A DNA stretch of 64,000 bases from Candidatus Poseidoniales archaeon. GTDB lineage: Archaea > Thermoplasmatota > Poseidoniia > Poseidoniales > Poseidoniaceae. A model generated the notes under the pieces. The model did not search any database. It was not told where the DNA came from and saw only the letters and a list, made by a program, of their open reading frames with translations. The translations under genes were made by a program, and so were the position numbers. Where the stretch lies: assembly GCA_003602415.1 (NCBI GenBank), contig QQSK01000002.1:66795-130794 (forward strand), given 5' to 3'. Shown piece after piece: positions 20,211-35,558 of this stretch (position 1 is its first letter; each line of letters starts with the position of its first letter).

Positions 20211-21001
20211 TATTCAAGTAGTGACCAAGCATCTCTAAGGTCACGCACATTGATTAATCCCTTATCTGAAATTCTGAATTCGTTCTTCATTGTTGCATAA
20301 ACCAAACTTTGATCCAGCATAGGAGCATGAAGTCTAGGCCAATCTCCACCGCCGTTAATAGCCATTAGACTGTGCATTAATCCCTCTCCCTTCAATTGCA
20401 CTGCTGCTTCGATAATTTGCAGAGCATCGCCATGATTTTGAGCAGTTCCACAGAACTTTACGATATCTCCTGAATCTTGATTTTCACGAACAAGTGTTGC
20501 GATGTCTTCAGCGTCCGGCACTCCATTGATATCATGCTTAGATGCGATAATTTGGCAACCATTTTTGTCTGCTGCTTCTTTCAATGAGGTTCTTTCGGAT
20601 TCTTCGATTGAAAGTTCCAAATCAATCCAAGAGACCTTGGAATCGATTGCTTTCTTCAAAATCTCTAATCTCTCAGATTCTACACCTGGGAAGAAACCAC
20701 CTTCAGAAACGGATCTTACTGTAAAAATTACTGGCAATGGCAATCCTTCTTTGAGTGCAGCAATAGATGCGTCAACATCGATTTCAGACATTTCTACGGT
20801 ATCCCAATCATTTTCAGGAGGAAGTTCAACCTTTTCGCCTTCTTCTTCTTCAGCGATAGTAGGGTCCGGCTTAATCAAGTACAAACGGTCAAATCTAACT
20901 TCAACCATGTCTGCACCTGCTAAATTAGCACGAGCTGCTTCATCTGTCATTTCTTTAACAGTAGTCCCGTCGAGGGAAACGCATACTTTCGGGTCAGCCA
21001 T
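20207..21001 (-). CDS. aroD: 3-dehydroquinate dehydratase, type I
   Basis: ADMVEVRFDRL, VIFTVR, IIASKHDI, GDIVKFCG, LMAINGGGDWPR match class I DHQ dehydratase. Confidence 0.82.
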   Translation of the reverse strand: MADPKVCVSLDGTTVKEMTDEAARANLAGADMVEVRFDRLYLIKPDPTIAEEEEGEKVELPPENDWDTVEMSEIDVDASIAALKEGLPLPVIFTVRSVSEGGFFPGVESERLEILKKAIDSKVSWIDLELSIEESERTSLKEAADKNGCQIIASKHDINGVPDAEDIATLVRENQDSGDIVKFCGTAQNHGDALQIIEAAVQLKGEGLMHSLMAINGGGDWPRLHAPMLDQSLVYATMKNEFRISDKGLINVRDLRDAWSLLEY

Positions 21002-21313
21002 GCCTTCGGCGACCTACCATCCTTCATTAACGGTTGCGATTAAAATCAGGAGATTCATTATTTTGAAAATACGATAAAATGACAATTTTGGCACCGGAAA
21101 TATACCCTGAAAATGCACTATTTTTCACTTGGAATTAACTATGTTCATATACCCCCTCCGGCACCCTTTATTTTGAGTACGAGGAGACTTTTAGAAAACG
21201 CCAGACTACGGCGAAATTTGTTAAACTTTTTTTGCATGATTTTTCAACAAAAAATATAGCGGAAAATACACTATTTCATAGTTACAAAAAAGAAGGTTGA
21301 ATATTACTTGTAA

Positions 21314-26027
<4,714 letters not shown>

Positions 26028-26106
26028 TTTTTCAAACATCCGACGGGTTCAAACGCTAACCGCCTATCTGCGAAGCGGGGAGCGAGTTCCTTAACAGGTG
26101 AGTATC

Positions 26107-27360
26107 ATGGATGAACAGAATCTGATATACGACTGGAACACTGTTGATTACGAGTATTCTAGGGATGCCTCTAATCACCCGCATGGCGTTTGGTTTGATG
26201 ATGAGACATTGAGAGATGGTCTACAAAGCCCAAGTGCACTTAATCCATCTATTGAACAAAAAATAGAATTGTTGACCTTTATGGAAAACCTTGGAATTCA
26301 GAAGGTAGACCTAGGGCTTCCTGGCGCTGGTCCATTCCATCTAAACCATATTGATGCAATGTTAAGCCATATTGGAGAAAATGATTTCCAAATCCGCCCA
26401 GGTGCTGCGGTTAGAACTCTAATGAATGATATTGAACCACTGGTTGACTTACAGGCTAAGCATGAGATGCAGATACAGGCTAGTGCATTCTTGGGAACAA
26501 GCCCTATCCGCCAATTTACTGAGGGTTGGACAATGGATAAATTGGTTTCAACCATGGAAAAAGCAGTATCGTTTGCTGTAGAAAATGACATTCCTGTAAT
26601 GTTTGTTACCGAAGATACCACTCGTTCTAAGCCTGAAGATGTAAAACTGATTTATCAAAGGGCTATGGAACTAGGAGTCAGGCGACTATGCATTTGTGAT
26701 ACATGTGGCCATGTTACTCCAAATGGTGTTAAGCAATTATTGTCATTCATCGATGAAGAAGTAATCAAAGATGCAGGATACAAGCGAAGGGATATCGAAG
26801 TTAATTGGCATGGACACCAAGATAGAGGATTAGGAGTAGCCAACAACCTAGCCGCAGTTGAGGCGGGTGCAGATGTAATTCACGGAACTGCATTAGGTGT
26901 TGGAGAGAGAGCAGGTAATGCACCTCTAGATCAGACTCTTGTCAATTTATCACTCATGGGTGTAATCAATAATGACCTTTCAATGCTAAGCGAATACGTC
27001 AGAAAAGCGAATGAATACATCACTGTACCACTTCCAAGAAATTACCCTGTCTTTGGACAAGATGCGTTTGAAACCGGAACTGGAGTCCATGCAAGTGCTG
27101 TAATCAAGGCGATTAGAAAGGGTGACATGTGGCTTGCAGACCGAGTTTACAGTGGAGTACCCGCTGGAGATTTCGGCCTTGAACAAGTTATCAGAATTGG
27201 ACATATGTCTGGTAGATCAAATATCATTCACTGGTTGGAAAGCAGAGGAATAGAAGCCACTGATGGCCTAGTTGGACACCTATTTGAAGTTGCAAAGAGC
27301 CAACCTAGGAATATGGAAGATGAAGAAATTAAAGCAGCAATAGCAGCTTATCAGGATTAA
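26107..27360 (+). CDS. DRE-TIM metallolyase (isopropylmalate/homocitrate synthase-like, no LeuA regulatory domain)
   Basis: FDDETLRDGLQSPS...NWHGHQDRGLGVANNLAAVEAGADVIHGTALGVGERAGNAPL; ATG 26107 with upstream AGGTGA. Confidence 0.8.
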   Translation: MDEQNLIYDWNTVDYEYSRDASNHPHGVWFDDETLRDGLQSPSALNPSIEQKIELLTFMENLGIQKVDLGLPGAGPFHLNHIDAMLSHIGENDFQIRPGAAVRTLMNDIEPLVDLQAKHEMQIQASAFLGTSPIRQFTEGWTMDKLVSTMEKAVSFAVENDIPVMFVTEDTTRSKPEDVKLIYQRAMELGVRRLCICDTCGHVTPNGVKQLLSFIDEEVIKDAGYKRRDIEVNWHGHQDRGLGVANNLAAVEAGADVIHGTALGVGERAGNAPLDQTLVNLSLMGVINNDLSMLSEYVRKANEYITVPLPRNYPVFGQDAFETGTGVHASAVIKAIRKGDMWLADRVYSGVPAGDFGLEQVIRIGHMSGRSNIIHWLESRGIEATDGLVGHLFEVAKSQPRNMEDEEIKAAIAAYQD

Positions 27361-28652
27361 GATTCGCCTTCTTCCTGTTCGGTTTCATCGGCATTGATTC
27401 GGTTCCATTCAGCATCCACTGAACCGCCCGACCATTCTCCCTTAACATCGATTTCTACCATTTCGTTTTCATCACGCCACATGGCTTCTTCTTGACTACC
27501 ATTGACCATCAAGATGTTTCTATCATCTATCTGTGTCTTTAGTAAATCGATATGTTTGGTGACTGGCAAGAAATGGCCGACTGGAGTTCCTGCTGTAACG
27601 AATGGGTTTGTTGCTGTACAAATCATCAAACCATCCTCAGGTGCAACGATATCTACCGATAATCCAGGAGAACCTGGGTCTGAAATTGTTGCAACTACAT
27701 CTCCTTTCATCACAACACTACCGGGTCCTACGAACATGTCTAGAAGTCCTCCCTCTCCTGCTCTTAGCCACTTTGACCCTCCTGCATTTAATCTAAATCG
27801 AGGCCGACTCGGATTTTTTGGAATGACTTTCAAAGCCCTTAGAACATTTAGGCACCCATGAACTGCAACTTTGACGGCGTTTTGGTCCAGTCGGTTCGCT
27901 CCCCCACCCTCATAAGTTACTGCAGCAATATCCATTTCATTTGCAATTCTTCTCAAACTGCCTTTAGGTGGTCTGCTATCCAAAATAACCTCAATTCCAA
28001 ATGCTTTGGCCAGTAAATTAGACTCGGGATGAGACAAGTCTCCTCTGATTTGAGGCATATTTGAGCGACCAGTAGCAGCGCTGTGTAAATCGATTATCAC
28101 ATCCGAATCATTGATTAGATTCTTTCTGACAGTATATGCAACCCTAGAGGTTGTACTACCTTTTGACAAACCAGGGAATGCTCGGTTCAGGTCTCTTCCA
28201 TCTGGGAAATACCTAGATTTTGAACGATATCCTGGAAGGTTAAGCACGGGCACTATTCTGACAGTTCCTGCCATGGTTTTGGGGTCTAATGCACCATCTA
28301 TGCCGGTGAATTTTGCAGATAGCAAATTTGTGCAAGCGCTTGGCCCTGTTAACTCATCTCCGTGAGTGCCACCAATAATTGTCACTACGGGACCTGGTCT
28401 GATTCCTTGCAGTACTGTTACTGGAATAGGCCAAGAATCACCCATGTCAACATCTAGAAGTGGCATGTGTATAGTCCGCATCTCGCCTTTTTTGATCCGC
28501 TTACGCATAAATCGAACTTCCCCCCAATCAGAGGTTCTATCCCATTCAGGACGAGCTTCGGACTCGTGCTCTTGTAGGGCTTTTTTAATTGCCAAACGAC
28601 GATCTTTGGGAAGTTCGTGAGCGACGCGCACCCTCCTTTTCTTCCCGGCCAT
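27357..28652 (-). CDS. Succinylglutamate desuccinylase/aspartoacylase family (M14-like) protein
   Basis: VTIIGGTHGDELTGP...DGRDLNRAFPG...DLHSA. Confidence 0.82.
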   Translation of the reverse strand: MAGKKRRVRVAHELPKDRRLAIKKALQEHESEARPEWDRTSDWGEVRFMRKRIKKGEMRTIHMPLLDVDMGDSWPIPVTVLQGIRPGPVVTIIGGTHGDELTGPSACTNLLSAKFTGIDGALDPKTMAGTVRIVPVLNLPGYRSKSRYFPDGRDLNRAFPGLSKGSTTSRVAYTVRKNLINDSDVIIDLHSAATGRSNMPQIRGDLSHPESNLLAKAFGIEVILDSRPPKGSLRRIANEMDIAAVTYEGGGANRLDQNAVKVAVHGCLNVLRALKVIPKNPSRPRFRLNAGGSKWLRAGEGGLLDMFVGPGSVVMKGDVVATISDPGSPGLSVDIVAPEDGLMICTATNPFVTAGTPVGHFLPVTKHIDLLKTQIDDRNILMVNGSQEEAMWRDENEMVEIDVKGEWSGGSVDAEWNRINADETEQEEGES

Positions 28653-28728
28653 GTTTGTCCATTGATAGGAGCATCATCAAGGTGATGGAAGCGAATAGCA
28701 AATCAACCCCCTCAATCCATCAAAGCAC

Positions 28729-29193
28729 ATGGGCCAAGGAGTTCAACGTCAATATGCACCTTCATCGATATGTTTTGGTTGTGGGCCTGCAAATGAAAAT
28801 GGGTTGCAAATCGATTCACACCGATGCAAAGAAGGCCTTGAGATGAGATTTACTCCGTCCCAAGAACATCAAGCATTTCCTGGAATGATAAATGGTGGAA
28901 TTATTGGAAGTTTGATGGATTGCCATGGAAACTGGGCCGCAGCAATTGCTTTAATGGATGCAAATGGTTTGCAAGAGCCCCCATGTACGGTTACTGCAAA
29001 TTACAGTATTTCACTAAGGAGGCCAACACCTGCAGGAGAGGAATTACATATTCTTGCTGAGATTGAGGAACTATTGGAAGATAGAGCAAATGTCAAGATG
29101 ACCTTAACTGCTGCTGGAAAGGTATGTGCTACCGGAAAAGGACTTTTTGTCGCAGTTAAAGAAGGTCATCCAGCATACCATCGGTGGTCGTGA
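28729..29193 (+). CDS. Hotdog-fold (PaaI-like) thioesterase
   Basis: CFGCGPANENGLQI...EHQAFPGMINGGIIGSLMDCHGNWAA...SLRRPTPAGEELHILAE. Confidence 0.8.
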   Translation: MGQGVQRQYAPSSICFGCGPANENGLQIDSHRCKEGLEMRFTPSQEHQAFPGMINGGIIGSLMDCHGNWAAAIALMDANGLQEPPCTVTANYSISLRRPTPAGEELHILAEIEELLEDRANVKMTLTAAGKVCATGKGLFVAVKEGHPAYHRWS

Positions 29194-29733
29194 ATGGCCA
29201 AAGCATCGGATTCTCAGATGATTGAATTACAATCATTACGAGACTTCGTATTAGAGGTAATGAGTAGTATGGACTTCTGGAGTGAAGTGTCACTTACTAA
29301 ACTTACTGAAATCCAATTAGGAGTTTTGAAGAAGAATGCAACTCAACGTCACGGAGTAACCAGGTGGAAACGTGGCGTCACCAAACCATCCAGACCAGAA
29401 CAGGTTGATGTCATCGATTTGCATCCACGGTTGTTATCAAATGAATGGAGCGCTTATGCTGCATGGGTTCTTCATCATGAATTTGTACATGCATTGGGAT
29501 ATACAGCACATGATTCTACATTTCGTACTCTAGAACAGATGTGGCCAAGTCAAGAAGCAGGTAATATGGGTAAGATATTCACTGAGATGCTTCGTAAGGA
29601 AAAAGCGACTTGGCTATGGTTTTGCCAGACATGTAAGAAGGAATATCCTAGACAAAAACCTGGGAAAGGCAGGTACCTTTGCAGGGTTTGCCGCACAGTG
29701 TTGAAAGATATACCCAACAATCCGTCACAGTGA
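29194..29733 (+). CDS. SprT-like metalloprotease with C-terminal zinc ribbon
   Basis: HHEFVHALGYTAHDSTFRTLEQ and CQTCKKEYPRQKPGKGRYLCRVC. Confidence 0.78.
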   Translation: MAKASDSQMIELQSLRDFVLEVMSSMDFWSEVSLTKLTEIQLGVLKKNATQRHGVTRWKRGVTKPSRPEQVDVIDLHPRLLSNEWSAYAAWVLHHEFVHALGYTAHDSTFRTLEQMWPSQEAGNMGKIFTEMLRKEKATWLWFCQTCKKEYPRQKPGKGRYLCRVCRTVLKDIPNNPSQ

Positions 29734-29758
29734 TTAGTGCTGGATATAACAGACAACT

Positions 29759-31777
29759 ATGCGGAGGTTTACTGCAATACTACTCCTCTGCATCTTAGCC
29801 TTCCCAATTGCTTCTGCTGCAATTGATTCAGAAGAAGGAGGAGGAGAACTCTGGTTCTCTTGTAATGATATTGATGATTGCTCCTTAACAGAATTTCACA
29901 CTGGTGAATCAAGTATTTCTGGTACCGTTAATTCTGCATCGCCACTATCTCCTGAAACCATCTTCATCGAGTTACCAATGATGCCAATGCAAACCGAGAT
30001 TGCATTAATTCCAGATGTGATCAAAGAATTGCAAGTTGACTTAAGATATCAAGACGACATCATTGGATTGTCAAGACCTGACTTAACTGTCACAGTAATC
30101 ATCGCTCAGTCTACAACCGTCATAGAATTTGAAGGAGATTCAAATCCAGTAGATGGAACATCAGATCCGCACCATGTAGAAGATGAACCAATCGAACACG
30201 GAGGTGATCGATTGTTTTGGCCTGATGAAGAGATTCGTATTCTTTTACAGTTTGATGTAGAGAGACCAGGAACCTGGCAACTCAACCTAAGGGGTTCTTC
30301 ATTCATGATGCTAGACATCATTTGGTCCGAAGATGTCGATTCAAGGGATGTGGATGAGCCTTCATCAGACAGTAGTCCTCAAGTCACAGATTTAGAAACG
30401 GTCCACTATGGAGCATTGGTTGAGGATGATAGAGACTGTTGGACTTTTGATGTTGATGACCATGAGCTCCTAAGGATCACATTCGTCTGGGAAGAAGTTC
30501 CTTCAGAAATCGAACAAACACATGGCCAACCAGACCTAATTCTACCAGACAGAAGATTAGCACCTACTCCCGAATTAGAGACTGAAGTCACTAATGGTGA
30601 GACCAGAATGACTTGGCAATGGCGAGCACTCCCTACTGGAGAATATGACTTCTGTATTGGCGGGAGGCTGAATGCATTTCAGCCCTATCAATGGGTTGGA
30701 CTAATCGCTTTCGAAGGACTGGGCCCTACTTCGCCCGAAGAGTTCGACTACTCTTCTTGGCAATGGGAGGGGTTTGGAATGAAGGCAGAAGAGTTCGGTG
30801 CATCTGAATTGAATGCAGCATCAGGAATGATGGCGTTGATTCTTTCATTAGCAATACTTCTTGGGTTAGTAATAGAAATTAAACAAGACACTACATCCAA
30901 ACCAATACGTTATGGCATCTTTGTGCCAGGGGTATTAGTTCTACTTCTAGGAGGAGTGGTCTCACCATTATGGGCAATTAGTGGTGAAGTACAATCTTCT
31001 GATGAAATGAGTTTAGATGAATTGATAGATACTAGATTAGACCAATTATGGCACGCATCTCATCCAGGAACTCCGGCCTCATCTAGGGCATTGCATGTTG
31101 GGGCGACATTCGGCATGCTCGATGGTGAGACTCTTTCGGTTCGTCTAGAAGCTGACTCGGCTTGGCCATTAGAAGATGGAAGATGGCAACTTCATATTCC
31201 CGCCTTTTATGAATTAGATTTCGAATCCCTAATTTTTGCTAAAGTAGCTCAAAAATCAACCAATAGACCAGTTGATGATATGCTAGATTCTCATTCTAGA
31301 ACATTCATTCTTCTGGCGGCTAGGACATTAATGCTTGACCTATTGATGCTTGAGGCTTTGCTGGTTGTAGACGATGTTCCAGATTCCAATATAATTCATT
31401 TCAAAACTGAAATGAAAAAGTCAGGCAGCCTAGGGCTGATTCAAGACCCTACATGGGGCACTCGTCCAATCGATATCCCTGAGGGTAGATGGAGATTGAT
31501 GCAAGATAATCTGTATCCAAATTTGATTTCCATTACAATGCTTGATGGAGATAAAGATGATTTAGAATTTAGGATTAAAATCGATAATGAAATCGACCAC
31601 AATCTATTGTTTTCCTCTGATTCGGTTCAACCTGCAGAACCATTACTAGAATCACAGTATCTATGGATTATTGGAGGTATCTCATTAATCGTACTGGGTA
31701 CAATCATGGAAAATAAAAGGCGAACTAAAGCAAAACAAATCCTAAACCGCTTGGTTGCAGAAAATATGTGGGATTAG
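29759..31777 (+). CDS. Secreted/membrane protein of unknown function
   Basis: Signal peptide and several TM segments; ordinary amino-acid composition. Confidence 0.6.
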   Translation: MRRFTAILLLCILAFPIASAAIDSEEGGGELWFSCNDIDDCSLTEFHTGESSISGTVNSASPLSPETIFIELPMMPMQTEIALIPDVIKELQVDLRYQDDIIGLSRPDLTVTVIIAQSTTVIEFEGDSNPVDGTSDPHHVEDEPIEHGGDRLFWPDEEIRILLQFDVERPGTWQLNLRGSSFMMLDIIWSEDVDSRDVDEPSSDSSPQVTDLETVHYGALVEDDRDCWTFDVDDHELLRITFVWEEVPSEIEQTHGQPDLILPDRRLAPTPELETEVTNGETRMTWQWRALPTGEYDFCIGGRLNAFQPYQWVGLIAFEGLGPTSPEEFDYSSWQWEGFGMKAEEFGASELNAASGMMALILSLAILLGLVIEIKQDTTSKPIRYGIFVPGVLVLLLGGVVSPLWAISGEVQSSDEMSLDELIDTRLDQLWHASHPGTPASSRALHVGATFGMLDGETLSVRLEADSAWPLEDGRWQLHIPAFYELDFESLIFAKVAQKSTNRPVDDMLDSHSRTFILLAARTLMLDLLMLEALLVVDDVPDSNIIHFKTEMKKSGSLGLIQDPTWGTRPIDIPEGRWRLMQDNLYPNLISITMLDGDKDDLEFRIKIDNEIDHNLLFSSDSVQPAEPLLESQYLWIIGGISLIVLGTIMENKRRTKAKQILNRLVAENMWD

Positions 31778-32430
31778 TCATCCAATGATTTGAGAATCTT
31801 CTCGACTTCATTGGTGATTTCGCCGCTTTCTAGAGCCTTGGTCAGCTTTCCTTTCTTTGCTTTGGAAAGACCTTCTGCCGCATTCATGATCATTTCTTTC
31901 TCATCATCGGAAACCTTACCATCTGCTAATGCTGACTTGACCGCACTTCTAACAGCCATCTTGGAAGCATCTTCATCACTAATTCCTAAAGCATCTTGGA
32001 TTGTCTTTAACTCTTCAAGTTCCTTATCGGTAATAACGCCGTCTGCATATGCATTCTCGTATTCCTTTACCAAGAATTCAGTGTATGTACTAGGATTTAG
32101 AATAACATCGCGGATAAGTCCGTAGTCTAGTGAACCTTGCTTAGAACCCATCTCCAACAAAACAATAGATTTGCGAACTTCCTTGATTGCCATGTCCTTC
32201 AATCCATGAGCAGCCCAAACAATTCCGGAAACTGAGACTGCCGCTGCGAACCAACGCATGACATCAGGGTCGACTAAATTGCCAGGAGATATCAATTGAA
32301 AAATCCCAATAACGGCCATCAGAGAGCCACATATTACCTCAAACCAATCATTCAAATCAGGTTCGTCCTCGAAGACTGAAAGTCTCTGGTCGACCACACT
32401 ATCGTCGGTGCTCATGTAACAGCCACACAC
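31774..32430 (-). CDS. TerB-like helical domain membrane protein
   Basis: YADGVITDKELEELKTIQDALGISDEDAS...ALADGKVSDDEKEMIMNAAEG TerB/EF-hand-like helices plus two TM. Confidence 0.55.
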   Translation of the reverse strand: MCGCYMSTDDSVVDQRLSVFEDEPDLNDWFEVICGSLMAVIGIFQLISPGNLVDPDVMRWFAAAVSVSGIVWAAHGLKDMAIKEVRKSIVLLEMGSKQGSLDYGLIRDVILNPSTYTEFLVKEYENAYADGVITDKELEELKTIQDALGISDEDASKMAVRSAVKSALADGKVSDDEKEMIMNAAEGLSKAKKGKLTKALESGEITNEVEKILKSLDD

Positions 32431-32493
32431 CCGATAGACCTTGAGGATGTCGGCTAAACAATCGTTTACCTTTTGGACTATTGACTACCACTT

Positions 32494-35010
32494 GTGGTCA
32501 TGGGTGAGCCAGAACGCGCCGTTTCGCGACTTGGTTTGCCAGTAGATTTGGCCAAATTCATAGAAAACGAATGGGGGATTGAAACATTACATCCTCCACA
32601 AGCCAAGGCTATGCCATCTGTTTTGTCCGGTAAGAACACGATGTTATGCATACCTACAGCAAGCGGTAAAAGTTTGGTAGCATTCATTGGAATAATCAAT
32701 CAAATCAGAGTTAGAGATGCTGGTTCTAGAGGCATCTACATCGTGCCACTAAAAGCCCTTGCAAGTGAAAAGTTAGATGAGTTGAAGCAGATAGGTGAGC
32801 ATCTTGGATTAAAGATTGGTTTGGGAATTGGTGATGCTCCTAGTGAAGCAAAGCAAATAGATGACTGTGATATTTTGGTTTGTACCAGTGAAAAATTAGA
32901 TTCACTGATGAGGTCCAAACCCGAAGTACTTCGTAGAGTCTCTGTCGTGGTAGCTGACGAATTCCATTTGGTAAATGATAGCCATAGAGGCCCTACGATG
33001 GAAATCAATCTTGCTAGAATAAGACACTTAGTTCCAAAGGCGCAAATCATCACACTTTCGGCTACTGTTGGTAATTCTCAGGATCTTGCAGATTGGTTAG
33101 ATAGTGAATTGATTGTTTCACAGTGGAGACCTGTCAGCCTTGAATACTCAACCTTAGCAGAACTTGATTTAGAGCCAAGAGCAATTCAAAAGAGTGAATT
33201 GACAACCCATGGTAATCTCAATCCCCCAAGAACTCTGGATGGGCCAAAAAGCCATGTCGCTTGGGCCGCACTACAAGATGTGCATCAACAAGAAGGACAA
33301 TTATTGGTATTTGTTGGAACTAGGCGGTCTGCACAGTCTGAAGCCAAAAAGTTAGGACAGAGAATGCATAAGCATCTCAGTAAAGTAAACCCTGAAGCAC
33401 TCACTGCCCTGAAAGAAATTTCTGAAAAGTTAGCAAGGAGTTCAAACTCCGCCATGGGAGATGTCCTTGCAGAATGTGTGAAGGGAGGCGTTGCTTTCCA
33501 TCATGCTGGATTGAGACATTCTCAAAGAAGTCTCATTGAAAATGCATTCAAAAATAGAATAATCCACTGCCTATGTGCAACCCCAACGCTTGCAGCAGGA
33601 GTCAATCTTCCTGCTCGAAGAGTATTGGTAAGAGATCTGAAAAGATTTGAAGATGGAATGAGTAGATTACTTCCTGTGATGGAGGTTCGACAAATGCTTG
33701 GACGTGCAGGAAGGCCGAGATATGACCCTCTTGGAGAGGCTTGGTTGGCTTGTAAAGGAGGGGACCCAAGGCAAGTTGCAGATGATATTGCTGAACGTTA
33801 CATACACGGCCCTGTTGAAGACATTTCTTCAAAATTAGCTGCAGAACCGGCGATGAGATTCCATCTATTATCATCAATTGCAACTGGTGGTCTAAACTCC
33901 AGAGAGAACATTGGCAACTTTTTTGCAAGCACTTATCTCGGACATTCGCAAACAAATTCTTACCTGCAAGAAAATATAGATTCAATGCTAAGATGGTTAG
34001 TTGATAAGCGATTTGTAAGAAGAACAAACGTTGGAAGTATCAATGAAAATTGGGATGATGAAACCCCTTCCTGGGTAGATGCTGCACAATCAGCATCAGG
34101 AGTTTCAATTTCTTCATCAAAAACAAAAGAGCCAACTGAGGCTACTTTTGGTTTCCAGAGAGCATCTAAAATTGAAATTACATCCAGCAATTCTTACGAC
34201 ATGGAAGCATTAGATACGACCTATGAAGCAACTGCTATGGGTGAAAGAGTAGCTCAATTGTATATCGACCCCTTGTCCGCAGATATTCTAATCGATGGAC
34301 TTAGGAGAGCGGTTAGAAGAATTGTTCGTAAAACCCTCCCGGTGACACATTTTGGCCTGTGTCACCTTGTTGCGGCAACTCCAGATTTCATTTCTTTATG
34401 GCCCAAATCTTCAGAATTAGATTTTGGTAGCAAATTGAGACAGAAAGCCGCAGTAGTAGAAGATGAATTGCTTATTGAAAGCCCAATCGACGAAAGAGCG
34501 ATGGGTTTAGTCAAAAGTGCATGGTGCACTGAAATGTGGTATGAGGAAGACGACCTGAGAGATATTGAGAAAGAATTAGGGGTCACACCAGGAGATGTGC
34601 ATTCAAGAACAGATTTGATGGCCTGGCTTCTATTGGCGGCCAGAGAAGTTCTTCTTCGCGACGATGTATTCGCAGAGGAGCACCTTGGATATGTGGCAGA
34701 ACTAGCAGGATTACTAGAAATGACCAGGGCTAGAGTCAGGGCTGGATGCAAAGAAGATTTACTTCAGTTAGTTCAAGTTCGGAATGTTGGAAGGAATAGA
34801 GCCAGAACTCTGTCAAAAATGGGAATCAGAACTCCTGCAGATCTACTTTCTATGGATAACAAGGCACTTGATGAATTGAAATCAAAGAGAGGCTGGGGTC
34901 CAGTTTTAGTAGATAGGATACTTGAATCGGTTAGAAAATTATCAAAAAACGAGGACATAAAGAAACCTCGCAGCGATGATGAACCTTTACCTGGAGAGCG
35001 TCAGTATTGA
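32494..35010 (+). CDS. Hel308-type superfamily 2 DNA helicase
   Basis: PTASGKSL Walker A, VVADEFHLV DExH, LSATVGN, MLGRAGRPRYD, C-terminal HhH; start GTG 32494 or ATG 32500. Confidence 0.88.
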   Translation: MVMGEPERAVSRLGLPVDLAKFIENEWGIETLHPPQAKAMPSVLSGKNTMLCIPTASGKSLVAFIGIINQIRVRDAGSRGIYIVPLKALASEKLDELKQIGEHLGLKIGLGIGDAPSEAKQIDDCDILVCTSEKLDSLMRSKPEVLRRVSVVVADEFHLVNDSHRGPTMEINLARIRHLVPKAQIITLSATVGNSQDLADWLDSELIVSQWRPVSLEYSTLAELDLEPRAIQKSELTTHGNLNPPRTLDGPKSHVAWAALQDVHQQEGQLLVFVGTRRSAQSEAKKLGQRMHKHLSKVNPEALTALKEISEKLARSSNSAMGDVLAECVKGGVAFHHAGLRHSQRSLIENAFKNRIIHCLCATPTLAAGVNLPARRVLVRDLKRFEDGMSRLLPVMEVRQMLGRAGRPRYDPLGEAWLACKGGDPRQVADDIAERYIHGPVEDISSKLAAEPAMRFHLLSSIATGGLNSRENIGNFFASTYLGHSQTNSYLQENIDSMLRWLVDKRFVRRTNVGSINENWDDETPSWVDAAQSASGVSISSSKTKEPTEATFGFQRASKIEITSSNSYDMEALDTTYEATAMGERVAQLYIDPLSADILIDGLRRAVRRIVRKTLPVTHFGLCHLVAATPDFISLWPKSSELDFGSKLRQKAAVVEDELLIESPIDERAMGLVKSAWCTEMWYEEDDLRDIEKELGVTPGDVHSRTDLMAWLLLAAREVLLRDDVFAEEHLGYVAELAGLLEMTRARVRAGCKEDLLQLVQVRNVGRNRARTLSKMGIRTPADLLSMDNKALDELKSKRGWGPVLVDRILESVRKLSKNEDIKKPRSDDEPLPGERQY

Positions 35011-35034
35011 AACAGTGAAACCTGTGCGAGTATT

Positions 35035-35523
35035 GTGACCGGACCGCATTTTCCCTGTAAGAGAGTGGCTTTGTCTACTCCATGTGAAAATCCTCGAGAG
35101 TTAGCACTTTCATGGATAGACAATAGGGATTCTGATAATTGGGCACTAATTTCTGGCACAGCCCTAGCTAGTGAGATTCATGGATGGGTTGCTCACAGTG
35201 TACTTCTAAGAAACAGAGATAGAGAAATTATGAAGTCCAATTCACTCGATGGGGAATTCATTAGATTAATTTCAGGAACTCACCACGTGGCAACTAGTTT
35301 CAAACGTGCAGGTTTAGGAGTTGGCGATAAAACTGCATGGATTGTAGATTTATCTGGACAAAATTCAGACGAACTATTCGAAAAACATGCAAACAGAATG
35401 GGGTTTGAGATTTTGCAAGATAGGCCTAATCTAGACATTTTTGATCATCAGAGATTAGGCATTGAAGGTGAAAGCAGTGAAAATGCTGCAATTGGCCATA
35501 TTCACCTTGCAGATTTACGCTAA
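35035..35523 (+). CDS. KEOPS subunit Cgi121-like protein (GTG start)
   Basis: GEFIRLISGTHHVATSFKRAGLGVGDKTAWIVDL matches the Cgi121 'LSGTRQI...GI' region; next to Hel308. Confidence 0.65.
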   Translation: MTGPHFPCKRVALSTPCENPRELALSWIDNRDSDNWALISGTALASEIHGWVAHSVLLRNRDREIMKSNSLDGEFIRLISGTHHVATSFKRAGLGVGDKTAWIVDLSGQNSDELFEKHANRMGFEILQDRPNLDIFDHQRLGIEGESSENAAIGHIHLADLR

Positions 35524-35558
35524 ATTTCGCAAGCCTGAAAGAGTACCACCAAATCCAC

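Noticed and set aside
26045-26056. GGGTTCAAACGC resembling a tRNA T-loop
   Set aside because: The gap between gyrA and the next gene is only ~80 nt and no cloverleaf could be drawn.
32487-32498. ACCAC-TT-GTGGT dyad before hel308
   Set aside because: Only 5-bp arms with a 2-nt centre; likely chance and overlaps the possible GTG start.
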